From NCBI RefSeq assembly GCF_002563895.1, contig NZ_PDJB01000001.1:4137501-4201500 (forward strand): a stretch of DNA of 64,000 nucleotides, in the 5' to 3' direction. Below the pieces are notes generated by a model. That model was not told where the DNA came from. It did not search any database and worked only from the letters and a program-made list of their open reading frames with translations. Of this stretch, positions 47,239 to 56,306 are shown in pieces. This DNA comes from Pseudomonas lurida. Lineage in GTDB: Bacteria; Pseudomonadota; Gammaproteobacteria; Pseudomonadales; Pseudomonadaceae. Numbering within the stretch: the stretch's first letter is position 1; the number at the start of each line of letters is the position of its first letter. Position numbers and translations under genes: made by a program.

Positions 47239-48480
47239 ATGTCGACTTCCGCTTTGAATATCTGGGGCACACCGCCCACTGCCCGTTACGAACAACTGGC
47301 CGCGCCGTTTCGTCCATTGTTTGCACACATACTCGCACAGGCCGCCGAGGCGGATCAGACACGCGCCAGCCTTGCCACGGTGATCCAGCAACTGAATGCG
47401 CTGGGCTTGCCGCGTTGGCGCCTGCCGGCCAGCTATGGCGGACAGGACGCCACCCTGGTCGAGTTGCTCACACTGCTCACGGAGCTATCCGCTGCCGACT
47501 CCAACATCACCCAGGCTTTACGTGGCCATTTTGGTTTCTGCGAAGACGTGCTCAGCGCCAAGGACCTCGACTGGCGCGCGAAGTGGCTCGACCGACTCGG
47601 CCAGGGCGCCCTGCTCTCCCCCGGCAGCACCGAAGTCGGCCATCAGGCTCGGGGCGATTTCGGTACCCGCCTGCACCGTGACGAAGACGGCTCGCTGCGG
47701 ATCAGCGGTCAAAAGTTCTACACCACCGGCGCGCTCTACAGCGACCTGATCAACACCATTGCCACCGGCGAAGACGGCACGATCTACAGCGTGGTCGTCG
47801 ACCTCAAGGCCCCCGGTGTGCGGGTCGTCGATGACTGGAACGGCTTCGGCCAACGCCTCACCGCCAGCGGCACCTGCCTGTTCGATAACGCGCCGGTGGT
47901 GGACGACGACGTGCGCCCCACCCAACAGCGCTTCGGGCATGGGCAATCGTTCTTCCAGCTCTACCACCTCAGCACCCTCGCCGGCATCGCCCGGCGCGCC
48001 GCACTTAGCGGTGCCGAAGAACTCAGCAAACGCGCACGCACGTTCACCACCGGCAATGCCGACACCGCAGGCCAGGACGTGCAACTGCTGCAGGTGATCG
48101 GTGAAGTCGCGAGCCAGGCCTACGCCGCGCAAGCCATTGCCCAACAAGCGGCGCAACGCCTGGAGCAAACGGCGCAGTACGTGATCGCCCACGACCAGCC
48201 GTTGCACGATGACGATCCGCAGGTTGCGCTGGCCGAACTGGAAGTATGCCTGGCGGTGAACCCGGTGGTGGATGCAACCCTGGCCGCCACCACCGCCTTG
48301 TTCGATGCCCTGGGGGCCAGCGCCACCGCCAGCAGCAAGGCGCTGGACCGGCTGTGGCGCAATGCGCGAACCCTGGCGAACCACAACCCGCGCGTATACA
48401 AGTCGCGGATCGTGGGCGATTACCTGGTGAACGCAATCCTGCCGCCGGCGCAATGGCGAGTGGGCGTGGCAAAAACCTGA
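47239..48480 (+). CDS. SfnB-like acyl-CoA-dehydrogenase-family monooxygenase
   Basis: A 413-residue flavoprotein of the acyl-CoA dehydrogenase superfamily branch (DszC/SfnB-like) that oxygenates organosulfur compounds. The alpha-beta-alpha layout is seen, with LPASYGGQDATLVELLTLLTELS, ALLSPGSTEVG, FYTTGALYSDLINTIA and a C-terminal helical bundle. The reduced flavin would come from a separate reductase. It is divergent from a sulfonate-type binding protein (241 bp between starts), suggesting sulfur-starvation control. Substrate unknown. Confidence 0.8.
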   Translation: MSTSALNIWGTPPTARYEQLAAPFRPLFAHILAQAAEADQTRASLATVIQQLNALGLPRWRLPASYGGQDATLVELLTLLTELSAADSNITQALRGHFGFCEDVLSAKDLDWRAKWLDRLGQGALLSPGSTEVGHQARGDFGTRLHRDEDGSLRISGQKFYTTGALYSDLINTIATGEDGTIYSVVVDLKAPGVRVVDDWNGFGQRLTASGTCLFDNAPVVDDDVRPTQQRFGHGQSFFQLYHLSTLAGIARRAALSGAEELSKRARTFTTGNADTAGQDVQLLQVIGEVASQAYAAQAIAQQAAQRLEQTAQYVIAHDQPLHDDDPQVALAELEVCLAVNPVVDATLAATTALFDALGASATASSKALDRLWRNARTLANHNPRVYKSRIVGDYLVNAILPPAQWRVGVAKT

Positions 48481-48507
48481 CAGCTAAAAGGCACACCACA
48501 GGGCACA

Positions 48508-48596
48508 TGTGGGAGCGGGCTTGCCCGCGAATGCGGTGGGCCAGTCAATAATCGATTGGCTGACCGACTGCATTCGCGAGCAAGCCCGCTCCCACA
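48508..48596. repeat. REPIN
   Basis: Inverted pair TGTGGGAGCGGGCTTGCCCG near 48508 and CGAGCAAGCCCGCTCCCACA near 48577. Classic Pseudomonas REP doublet between convergent genes. Confidence 0.9.
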
Positions 48597-48615
48597 ACGC
48601 TGATCGGCGCCTGCC

Positions 48616-49767
48616 TTAACGGCTCGCAAACGCCACCACCCGCGCCAACATGCGGTCACACGCCTGCAGTTGCTCCATGCTGATGAACTCATCCGGCTTG
48701 TGCCCCTGCTCCATACTGCCGGGGCCGCACACCACCGTGGGAATGCCAGCCTGGTCGAACAGGCCGCCCTCTGTGCCAAAGGCCACCGTGCCAAATTCCC
48801 GCGAGCCGCAGAACTGCGCAACCCACTCGGCCGCCTGGCTTTCCAGCGACGTGGCCAGGCCCGGGTAACTCGACAGTTCGCTGATGCTGATCGCCGATTG
48901 CCCGCTCACCGCCCGCATCGCCGGCAACAACGTGTGTTCAGCGTAACCCTGTAAATGCTGCACCACCTGCCACGGATCCTGGGCCGGCAGCGAGCGCACT
49001 TCAAAGTCGAACGTGCATTCCTGCGGGACGATATTCAGCGCCTTGCCGCCGTTGACCAGGCCGGTCTGCACCGTGGAAAACGCCGGATCAAAACGCGCAT
49101 CCAGATGCTCTGGCGCCTTGAGCGTTTCGCCCAGACGCACCAGCTCGCTGATCAAGCGCGCGGCGTATTCAATGGCATTCACGCCCGACGGCGCATAGGC
49201 CGAGTGGCACGCCGCGCCCTGCACATGGCAACGCATCGCCAGCTTGCCTTTGTGGCCCAGCACCGGCTTGAGTTCGGTGGGTTCGCCGATCACACACAAC
49301 AACGGCTTGACCGCGTGCCCATGAAACCGCTCGATCAGCGAACGTACGCCCAGGCAGCCGACTTCCTCATCGTAAGACAGCGCGATATGCACCGGCAGGC
49401 GCAACGGCGCCTTTACCAGGGCCGGCACGCACGCCAGCACACAGGCGATGTAGCCCTTCATGTCCGCAGTGCCACGGCCATGCAGCTTGCCGTCCTTCTC
49501 GGTCAGCTCGAACGGCGCCACGCTCCAGCGTTGACCGTCCACCGGCACCACATCGGTATGCCCGGACAACACGATGCCGGGCACGTCCGCCGGGCCAATG
49601 GTCGCCAACAGGTTGGCCTTGCTCTTGTGCTCGTTGTACACCAGCTCGCAGGCCACGCCATGGTCCTGCAAGTACGTGCGCACGAAGTCGATCAAGGCCA
49701 GGTTGGACTCGCGGCTGGTGGTGTCGAAGCGTACCAACTGCGCCAGCAGGTCGCGGCTCGTGTTCAT
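48616..49767 (-). CDS. ArgE-like M20 acetylornithine deacetylase
   Basis: A 383-residue M20 metallohydrolase. LSGHTDVVPVDGQ (metal His and Asp), GRGTADMKGYIA (bridging Asp), YDEEVGCLGVR (catalytic Glu-Glu) and the dimerisation domain are all seen. The pattern is that of ArgE/DapE N-acyl amino acid deacylases; it is probably a second, catabolic copy rather than the arginine-pathway enzyme. It is the last gene of a six-gene minus-strand operon and overlaps DUF1028 by four bases. The name argE is not given because the substrate is unclear. Confidence 0.88.
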   Translation of the reverse strand: MNTSRDLLAQLVRFDTTSRESNLALIDFVRTYLQDHGVACELVYNEHKSKANLLATIGPADVPGIVLSGHTDVVPVDGQRWSVAPFELTEKDGKLHGRGTADMKGYIACVLACVPALVKAPLRLPVHIALSYDEEVGCLGVRSLIERFHGHAVKPLLCVIGEPTELKPVLGHKGKLAMRCHVQGAACHSAYAPSGVNAIEYAARLISELVRLGETLKAPEHLDARFDPAFSTVQTGLVNGGKALNIVPQECTFDFEVRSLPAQDPWQVVQHLQGYAEHTLLPAMRAVSGQSAISISELSSYPGLATSLESQAAEWVAQFCGSREFGTVAFGTEGGLFDQAGIPTVVCGPGSMEQGHKPDEFISMEQLQACDRMLARVVAFASR

Positions 49768-50438
49768 CGGTCATCTCCCGGCACGGCGTAGCCGGGTGCT
49801 ATCTGCGGGTTAATGGCGCGGTCGATGTAGTCCTGCAATTGCCCGCGATAGGCCTGCCAGAGGTGGTCGAGGGTGCTGATGGGGTCGGCGTCAGCCCAGT
49901 CCACGCGCAGGTTCACGACCGGCCACAACAGGTCATCGACGATGACCAGCGCCGCCGAATGCACCGGCCCGGCTTCGCCACCGCCGGCCACGCCGGCATG
50001 CATTGCGGCCAGCAGGCGGTCGGCGAGGTGCCCCGAGGCCGTTTCAAACGCCGCCACCATGGCAGTGATCACGCCGGGGTTGGCCAACATGTTCCCGGCC
50101 GCCACGCACTGCTCGCCACTCACCGCGTTATGAATACCCAGGGTCTGCGCACCACTGAAATGCGCGGTGCGGCCCTGGCTATCAATGACCGTCACCTGGC
50201 GGTATTGGCTGTGATCCTGCGCGATCACGGTGGCCAGCGCTTCACTGGGCGCCAGGCCCTGTTCCAGCAAGTCCAGCACTTGCGGCCCAAGGCTTGGCAA
50301 GGTGATGTTCTGCGACGCCACCGCGCCCACGCCCGGCCGTAGCCATGGGCAACGCGCGCCCACCGCAATGCTCGATGAGCTGATGGCGATACCCAACTGC
50401 CCCGTCTCGGCGCAGCGGGCGACAACGGAAAAAGTCAT
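49764..50438 (-). CDS. DUF1028 family protein (Ntn-hydrolase-like)
   Basis: A 224-residue DUF1028 protein. MTFSVVARCAETGQLGIAISSSSIAVGARCPW is the family's start, and NMLANPGVITAMVAAFE is its second block. The fold is Ntn-hydrolase-like and the family is often found next to peptidases and transporters. Reaction unknown. It overlaps the deacetylase by four bases and follows the aldolase by 9 bp. Confidence 0.88.
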   Translation of the reverse strand: MTFSVVARCAETGQLGIAISSSSIAVGARCPWLRPGVGAVASQNITLPSLGPQVLDLLEQGLAPSEALATVIAQDHSQYRQVTVIDSQGRTAHFSGAQTLGIHNAVSGEQCVAAGNMLANPGVITAMVAAFETASGHLADRLLAAMHAGVAGGGEAGPVHSAALVIVDDLLWPVVNLRVDWADADPISTLDHLWQAYRGQLQDYIDRAINPQIAPGYAVPGDDR

Positions 50439-50447
50439 GGGGTTTCC

Positions 50448-51179
50448 TCAGTCGAGCACTGAAGGGTCAGCGTCGATCATCAACTGCTTCATTTCTTCGA
50501 AATGCTGGCGGGAAAAATCGGCAATGCCTTCCCAACCCCGCGCGGTTTTCTCCGCCACTTCATCGGACAACACCCGCAGCGGCTGCCCGGTCGACCAGGC
50601 CGTCACAAGAATCTGGCAGGCGCGTTCCAGGGTCCAGATATCGTCAAACGCCTCACCGATGGACCCCGCCGTCACCATCACGCCATGGTTGCCCATCAGC
50701 AGGCGGCTCTTGCCATCGAGCAGCCCGGCCAGGCGCGCGCCTTCGGCCTCGGTGTCGGCCATGCCGCCGTACAACTCGTCCACCGCCACGCGGTTGAAAT
50801 ACCGTGCGGTGTTCTGGTCGATCGGCGGGATGTGCGGCGTGGCCAGGCACGCCACCGCCGTGGTGTACACCGGGTGCAAGTGCAGTACCGCACGGGTGTG
50901 CGGCAGCAGCCGATGAATCTGCCCGTGGATCGACCAGGCGGTGGCGTCCACGTTGGGATGGTCGGCACAGGTCGTGTCGTCCGCGTTCAGCAGCAACAGG
51001 TCACTGGCGCGGATACGCGAGAAGTGCTTCCACTTCGGGTTGAGCAAAAACTGTTTGCCGTCGGCCGACACCGCGGCGCTGAAGTGGTTGGCCACCGCTT
51101 CATGCATGCCCAGGTGCGCAATGATGCGAAAGGTCGCCGCCAGGTCGATGCGCGTCTGTTCTTCGTGGGATAACGCCAT
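50448..51179 (-). CDS. Class II aldolase/adducin-family protein
   Basis: A 243-residue protein of the AraD/FucA aldolase family. VANHFSAAVS (start of the nucleotide-like loop), HPNVDATAWSIHGQIHRLLPHTRAVLHLHPVYTTAVA (the HxH metal pair at VLHLHP) and NHGVMVTAGSI (the late metal His) are present. It should cleave or dehydrate a hydroxy-acid phosphate or hydroxy acid; substrate unknown. I start at the ATG at 51179, which has GGAGA eight bases upstream. Confidence 0.88.
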   Translation of the reverse strand: MALSHEEQTRIDLAATFRIIAHLGMHEAVANHFSAAVSADGKQFLLNPKWKHFSRIRASDLLLLNADDTTCADHPNVDATAWSIHGQIHRLLPHTRAVLHLHPVYTTAVACLATPHIPPIDQNTARYFNRVAVDELYGGMADTEAEGARLAGLLDGKSRLLMGNHGVMVTAGSIGEAFDDIWTLERACQILVTAWSTGQPLRVLSDEVAEKTARGWEGIADFSRQHFEEMKQLMIDADPSVLD

Positions 51180-51233
51180 GAATCGGTCTCCGCAGGGCGC
51201 GGCCGCACGCGAATGCGGCACGCGCTGATAGGT

Positions 51234-52064
51234 TTACTTCGGCATCAGCGTCGCGATATCGGCCTCGGTTGGCGCCTCGAAGTTGTACTTCTTCAGCAAG
51301 GCGGCGTACTCCGGCGTGGCGCGGTATTTTTCCAGGCCGTCGAGCAAGGCCTTCTTCACTGTGTCATTGCCCTTCTTCACACCGAAGCCATTCAGTACCG
51401 GGTAGATCAACGTGTCGGACGAGATCACCACGCGGTTGCCGAGTTTGTCGATCACGCCTCGGGCCACGGCGGCGTCGGTGATTTGCGCTTCAACCGCGTG
51501 GGCCAACAGGGCCTGGGTGGTTTGCGGGTCGGTGCTGTATTCGCTGATCTGGATCGGCTTCAAGCCCTTGGCCACGCAGTACTCCGCCGACAGCTTGTTC
51601 ATCTGCGCCAGCCACGAGGTCGCGCCCATGGAGCCGATCTTGTGGCCGCAGAACTCTTCCGGGGTCTTGGGCTGGAACGTGCTGTCCTTGAGGGTCAGGA
51701 TCGACTCGCCGCTTTTCAGATAAGGGATCATGTCGATGACCTTGACCCGCTCGGCGGTGATGTACATCGACGAGTTGGTCACATCGAAACGCCCGGCCTG
51801 CAGGCCGGTGATCAGGTTGGGGAAGCGTGTGTCGAGGGTCTCGACCTTGCGCCCCATGACCTTGCCCAGGCCGTCCATGAACTCGATGTCAAAGCCTGCG
51901 GGCTTGTTGTTATCCATGTACTCATAGGGAAAGAACGTCACATCGGAGCCAGCGATGATCTTGCCTTCCTGCTGGAACGCCGAAGCCGCCAACGAAGTCA
52001 TCGCAACCGCTGCGCCCAGCAGGCACACGGCGAGGGGACGAACACTTTTACGAAACGCTGTCAT
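51234..52064 (-). CDS. Amino-acid ABC transporter substrate-binding protein
   Basis: A 276-residue periplasmic binding protein of the polar amino acid (SBP_bac_3) family. The signal peptide is MTAFRKSVRPLAVCLLGAAVAMTSLAASA. IIAGSDVTFFPYEYMDNNKPAGFDIEFMDGLGKVMGRKV and FDVTNSSMYITAERVKVIDM are its diagnostic blocks. A fused permease-ATPase is encoded two genes upstream, so together they form a complete importer. Substrate unknown. Confidence 0.92.
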   Translation of the reverse strand: MTAFRKSVRPLAVCLLGAAVAMTSLAASAFQQEGKIIAGSDVTFFPYEYMDNNKPAGFDIEFMDGLGKVMGRKVETLDTRFPNLITGLQAGRFDVTNSSMYITAERVKVIDMIPYLKSGESILTLKDSTFQPKTPEEFCGHKIGSMGATSWLAQMNKLSAEYCVAKGLKPIQISEYSTDPQTTQALLAHAVEAQITDAAVARGVIDKLGNRVVISSDTLIYPVLNGFGVKKGNDTVKKALLDGLEKYRATPEYAALLKKYNFEAPTEADIATLMPK

Positions 52065-52104
52065 GGTGATTACCTGCGAGGGGTTTGGGTAGCAAGGAAT
52101 TGGG

Positions 52105-52977
52105 TTAGGCAGTGGCTGAATCTTGTCCTGCCTGTTGCACGAAGAACGAGGCGCCACGGGGCTTCTGCGGCAAGCGCATGTGGTTGGCCGTGGAACGCAC
52201 CAAGCCGCTTTCTTCACCGGCCACCAGCAGGCCGGCATGTGCACTGGGCAGCGGGTTCTCGCCGAATGGCAGCGCATCTTCAGCTGCGTAAACGCTGATG
52301 AAGAGGGTGCGCGGGAGTTCGGTCTCGTTAGGGCTGGAAGCATGCAGGAGGCGGGTGTGCATGAAGCACACGGAGCCCGCCGGGCCATAGCAGGCGACCG
52401 GGTGCTGGCAGTGTTCCTCGACCACCGCATCGTCCACCGAACCGGTGAACCGCTGGTGCTGCCAGTGCGACCACAGCGGGCCTTTGTGGCTGCCGGGGAT
52501 CACGTTCAACGGGCCGTTTTCCGGTGTGACTTCACTGACCATCAGCAAGGCGGTGACGATGTCATCGTTGCTGTGGGGTGTGAACAGGAAGTCCTGGTGC
52601 CACTTCACTTGGGTCGCGGTATGGGGCAGTTTGGAGTTGATCTTGCTGTGGTGAAAACGTGTGCCCTGGGCGCCGATCAACTGCGCGCAAATCGCCGCCA
52701 TCCGCGAGTGCAACGCCACGCGTTCGTAAGCCGGGGAAATCTCGGTGGGCGAACTGACCCGGCGCAGCGACGGGTGATCGGCGCGGTGATCACCCTCCAG
52801 GTCAAAGCGCTCGCGGCCATCCACGGTGGTGCCCCAACCCCGGTCATGGCCGCGGCTTTCTTCTACCCACTGGTCGAAGTCGTGCTGCAGTGCGGCCACT
52901 TCGTCCACCGACAGCACGCCTTCTACCACCAGGAATCCATCACGCTGGAATTGTTCGATTTGCGATTGCTCGATCAT
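52105..52977 (-). CDS. Phytanoyl-CoA dioxygenase (PhyH) family protein
   Basis: A 290-residue Fe(II)/2-oxoglutarate oxygenase. The iron site is H127-x-D129 (VKWHQDFLF) and H212 (LLHASSPN), with Arg223 in ELPRTLF as the 2-oxoglutarate anchor. Expected to hydroxylate an unactivated C-H bond with loss of CO2 from 2-oxoglutarate. It lies between the transporter permease-ATPase and the binding protein (27 and 40 bp gaps), so the imported compound is its likely substrate. Confidence 0.92.
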   Translation of the reverse strand: MIEQSQIEQFQRDGFLVVEGVLSVDEVAALQHDFDQWVEESRGHDRGWGTTVDGRERFDLEGDHRADHPSLRRVSSPTEISPAYERVALHSRMAAICAQLIGAQGTRFHHSKINSKLPHTATQVKWHQDFLFTPHSNDDIVTALLMVSEVTPENGPLNVIPGSHKGPLWSHWQHQRFTGSVDDAVVEEHCQHPVACYGPAGSVCFMHTRLLHASSPNETELPRTLFISVYAAEDALPFGENPLPSAHAGLLVAGEESGLVRSTANHMRLPQKPRGASFFVQQAGQDSATA

Positions 52978-53004
52978 TTTAGGGTGTCCTGAACGTTAAA
53001 GAGA

Positions 53005-54522
53005 TCACGCCAGCGAGACGTCCTTGAGGAACGCCTCCACGCGTGGGTTGTGGCCGCTGCGCAGGGCGCCCGGCGTGTCGTCGCAGACCACGCGGCCCTT
53101 CTCCATGAACACGATGCGGTCGGAAACCTTGAAGGCAAAGTTCATCTCGTGGGTGACGATCACCATGGTGATGCCCTCCTCGGCCAGGGCCTCGATCACT
53201 TGCAGCACTTCGTTGACTTTCTCCGGGTCGAGCGCCGAGGTCGGCTCGTCGAACAGCATGATCTGGGGGCGCATCATCAGGGCGCGGGCGATGGCCACGC
53301 GTTGCTGTTGGCCACCGGACAGCTGGTGCGGGTACTTCCAGGCGTGGTCGAGCATGCCGACCTTGTGCAGCAGCGCGTAGGCCTGTTGCTTGAGGTCGCA
53401 GGTCGCTCCCAGGCGGTGGTATTTGGGCGCCATCAGCAGGTTGTCGAGCACGCTCAAATGCGGGAACAGGTTGAAGCTCTGGAACACCATGCCGATGTTC
53501 AGGCGATGCTCGGCGTGCTCGATGTACTGGGGTTTGTGCGCGCCGACTTTATTCAAGTGAATGAACGGCTGGCCGTTGATCCGGATCTCGCCGTTATCCA
53601 GTTGCTCAAGGCCATTGAGCAAGCGGATCAGCGTGGTCTTGCCGGAGCCCGACGGGCCGATCACCGACACCACTTCACCCGGCTGGATCTGCAGGTTGAC
53701 CGAGCCCAGCACCTCGATGTCGTTGTAGGCCTTGTGCAGCCGTGCGGCTTGCAGCGCGGGCTCGCCATTGGTGGCCGGGCGCGCCAAGGCCGTGCGCTGT
53801 TGAGTCGCGAGGGCCAGCACTGCTGCGTCGGGAACGCGGGAAACGTTGCGCTGGTTGACGTCGAGAAAGCGCTCCAGGCGCTTGAGCAGGAAGTCGAACA
53901 CCGTGACGATAAACACGTAGAAGAATGCCACCGCCGCCATGGTTTCGATCACCAGGAAGTTCTGCGAATACAGGCGCTGGCCGACCATCAGGATCTCGGT
54001 CAGGGAGATCACCGACACCAGCGAGGTGAGCTTGACGATGGAGATGTATTCGTTGGCCAGCGACGGCAACGCCACCCGCAGCGCCTGGGGAATCACCACA
54101 CGCCATTGGGTGCCGAAGAATTTCAGGCCCAGCGCCCGCGCCGCCTCGCCCTGCCCCTTGGGAATCGAAAGCAGGCCACCGCGATGGATCTCGGCCACGT
54201 AGGCGGTCTCGCAGATCACCAGGGCCAGCAGGCCGGACCAGAACGGGTCGGCCAGCACCGCCGACGTGCCGGGCAGCGCCTGGGGCAGGTTGTAGATAAA
54301 GATCAGCAGCACCAGCAGTGGCAGGCTGCGGAACAGCCAGATGTAGCCACGGGCCGGCACGCTGAGCAGGCCATGCTTGGATTGCTTGGCCAGCGCCAGC
54401 AGAAACCCCAGGCCAATGCTCAAGACCCAGGTCAGGGTACTGAGCTTGATCACCGTCCACGTCGCGCGCCAGAACTCGGCATCGGCCAGCAAACCAAACA
54501 TGTAATTCCAGTCGAATGTCAT
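53005..54522 (-). CDS. Fused amino-acid ABC permease-ATPase
   Basis: A 505-residue fusion. Residues ~1-225 are a HisMQ-type permease with five or so hydrophobic helices and the coupling loop EAARALGLKFFGTQWRVVIPQALRVALP. Residues ~255-505 are the ATPase, with Walker A GPSGSGKTT, signature LSGGQQQRVAIARAL and Walker B IMLFDEPTSALD. In most polar amino acid transporters these are two genes. It is the first gene of the six-gene operon. With the downstream binding protein it would import a polar amino acid or a related compound. Confidence 0.95.
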   Translation of the reverse strand: MTFDWNYMFGLLADAEFWRATWTVIKLSTLTWVLSIGLGFLLALAKQSKHGLLSVPARGYIWLFRSLPLLVLLIFIYNLPQALPGTSAVLADPFWSGLLALVICETAYVAEIHRGGLLSIPKGQGEAARALGLKFFGTQWRVVIPQALRVALPSLANEYISIVKLTSLVSVISLTEILMVGQRLYSQNFLVIETMAAVAFFYVFIVTVFDFLLKRLERFLDVNQRNVSRVPDAAVLALATQQRTALARPATNGEPALQAARLHKAYNDIEVLGSVNLQIQPGEVVSVIGPSGSGKTTLIRLLNGLEQLDNGEIRINGQPFIHLNKVGAHKPQYIEHAEHRLNIGMVFQSFNLFPHLSVLDNLLMAPKYHRLGATCDLKQQAYALLHKVGMLDHAWKYPHQLSGGQQQRVAIARALMMRPQIMLFDEPTSALDPEKVNEVLQVIEALAEEGITMVIVTHEMNFAFKVSDRIVFMEKGRVVCDDTPGALRSGHNPRVEAFLKDVSLA

Positions 54523-54711
54523 CGTCGCCGTGCCCTGAGAAGTTGATCTACATCGATGGGTTCAGAGTCGTGGGGGGAGGCACTTGGGGTCAATTCGTAA
54601 AAGCCGGGGCACTGGGTAGGCAGAACCTATGCAGCTCAAAAGGGTGCACGCCGGAATTCACGGCGCGTCGCGCGCCGCATTTCGGTGCAAAACCGGGTTG
54701 CCGCGTGATCG

Positions 54712-55701
54712 TTACCGAGCTTCGCGAGCAAGCTCGCTCCGACAATCGCGCACCGCATGCGGGTCAAAAAAGCTCGGCGGTGCCATGCCGGGGATGTATT
54801 GGTCGGACACAAACATGCGGCACCGCTCGGCAAACGCCGACACCACCCGCGACAGCTGGGTATTGCTGGCCGTGGCGTAGCCCAGGCGCATCGGCCGGTG
54901 CGCGCCCGCCAGGCGCAGGCGAATCACGCGTTTGCCGTCCTGGGACATGTTCGATTTGGGCCGTGCATTCGCGAAGGAATAGCCGATCCCATTGCCAACC
55001 ATGGCGCGCACCGTTTCGAGGTTGGTGGAACGCATGATGATGTTCGGCGTGGTGCCCGCCTGGATAAACAGGCTGAGGAAATAGTCGCGGCTCCACGGCG
55101 TGTCGAGCAGCACCACCGGGTAGGCCTCAAGGTCTTGCATGCTCACCGCCGGCAAGCTCGCCAGTGGGTGGTACTCGCCGACCATGACATAAGGCGGCAA
55201 CTGCGCCAGGGGTTGGAAGTCGATGTCCGGGCTGGTCACCAGGTCGTAGGTCAGGGCAATGTCCAGCTCACCGCTGCGCAATTTCTCCAGCAATTCCTCG
55301 TGGTTGCCCTCGGCTTGCGTCAGCCGCACGCCGGGAAACGCACGGCCGAAACCGAACACCAATTCAGGCGTGATCATCGGCGCCAGCGACTCCAGGCAGC
55401 CCACCCGCAACGGCCCGCGCACGGTGTTCAATGACTCCGACGCTATGGTGTAGAGGTTGGTCATCTGCTCCAGGATCAGCTTGGCCTCCTGCATCACCAG
55501 GCGCCCTACTGCCGTGAGTGAAATGCCCTGGGCGTGGTGGCGGATAAACAGCTGGATACCCAATTCCGCCTCCATATGCGTGATCGCCGCCGAGATCGAC
55601 GGCGACGACACGTGGATGCGCTCGGCGGCCGCACTGATGCTGCCCGCCTCTCCCGACGCAACGAAATACTCCAGTTGACGCTGAGTAATACGACTGAGCA
55701 T
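54712..55701 (-). CDS. LysR-family regulator of the catabolic locus
   Basis: A 329-residue LysR regulator. The helix-turn-helix is at ~5-62 (TQRQLEYFVASGEAGSISAAAERIHVSSPSISAAITHMEAELGI). It lies between the minus-strand transporter operon (189 bp after its stop) and the divergent RidA operon, so it probably controls one or both. The last ~10 residues (CRSELAREAR) are encoded by a REP element, so the ancestral stop has been lost and the tail is new. Confidence 0.93.
   Translation of the reverse strand: MLSRITQRQLEYFVASGEAGSISAAAERIHVSSPSISAAITHMEAELGIQLFIRHHAQGISLTAVGRLVMQEAKLILEQMTNLYTIASESLNTVRGPLRVGCLESLAPMITPELVFGFGRAFPGVRLTQAEGNHEELLEKLRSGELDIALTYDLVTSPDIDFQPLAQLPPYVMVGEYHPLASLPAVSMQDLEAYPVVLLDTPWSRDYFLSLFIQAGTTPNIIMRSTNLETVRAMVGNGIGYSFANARPKSNMSQDGKRVIRLRLAGAHRPMRLGYATASNTQLSRVVSAFAERCRMFVSDQYIPGMAPPSFFDPHAVRDCRSELAREAR
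54716..54746. repeat. REP element forming the 3' end of the LysR gene
   Basis: CTTCGCGAGCAAGCTCGCTCC, a REP read in the LysR frame. The stop codon is just beyond it at 54712. Confidence 0.8.
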
Positions 55702-55720
55702 TACGCCTGCCCCTCAACAA

Positions 55721-55735
55721 TGACTGTACAGGTCA
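55721..55735. promoter_or_regulatory. Candidate LysR binding site
   Basis: TGACTGTACAGGTCA, a near-palindrome in the 182-bp LysR/RidA divergent region, 20 bp from the LysR start. Inferred only. Confidence 0.4.
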
Positions 55736-55883
55736 CGTTGCAGGGTTCGTGCCGGGTCAGGCGCCAACCGATGACCTGCACGGGCTTCGGTTTTTCCTAA
55801 GCACTACCCCGCGCAAATGCTGGTTTCGCCGGAACCGGGGCGGTGTGAAGCTGGATTCATTCCGCTTCCCACGAGCCTCCGTC

Positions 55884-56306
55884 ATGCCTACCCACACCCG
55901 CATCCGCATGTTCAACACCCGGCAGACCTACCCCAACCAGGCGCTGGACAACGACCTGTGCCAGGCCGTGCGCGCCGGCAATACCATTTACGTACGCGGT
56001 CAGATCGGCACCGACTTCGACGGCAACCTGGTCGGCCTTGGCGACCCGCGAGCCCAGGCCGAGCAGGCAATGAAAAACGTCAAGCAACTGCTTGAAGAGG
56101 CGGGCTCGGACCTGTCGCATATCGTCAAGACCACCACCTACTTGATCGACCCGCGTTACCGCGAGCCGGTGTACCAGGAAGTCGGCAAATGGCTCAAGGG
56201 CGTGTTCCCCATTTCAACCGGGCTGGTGATCTCCGGCCTGGGGCAACCGGAATGGTTGATGGAGATCGACGTGATCGCCGTGGTGCCGGACGACTGGACC
56301 GTATGA
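55884..56306 (+). CDS. RidA/YER057c/UK114-family protein
   Basis: A 140-residue RidA protein, a trimeric deaminase of reactive enamine/imine intermediates. YVRGQIGTDFDGNLVG, VKQLLEEAGSDLSHIVKTTTYLID and the late GLGQPEWLMEIDVIAV are the family blocks. The Arg of the classical RidA subgroup (near the C-terminus) is not where expected, so it may belong to an Rid2-7 subgroup. It overlaps the next gene by four bases (ATGA), which suggests its imine substrate arises in this pathway. Confidence 0.87.
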   Translation: MPTHTRIRMFNTRQTYPNQALDNDLCQAVRAGNTIYVRGQIGTDFDGNLVGLGDPRAQAEQAMKNVKQLLEEAGSDLSHIVKTTTYLIDPRYREPVYQEVGKWLKGVFPISTGLVISGLGQPEWLMEIDVIAVVPDDWTV

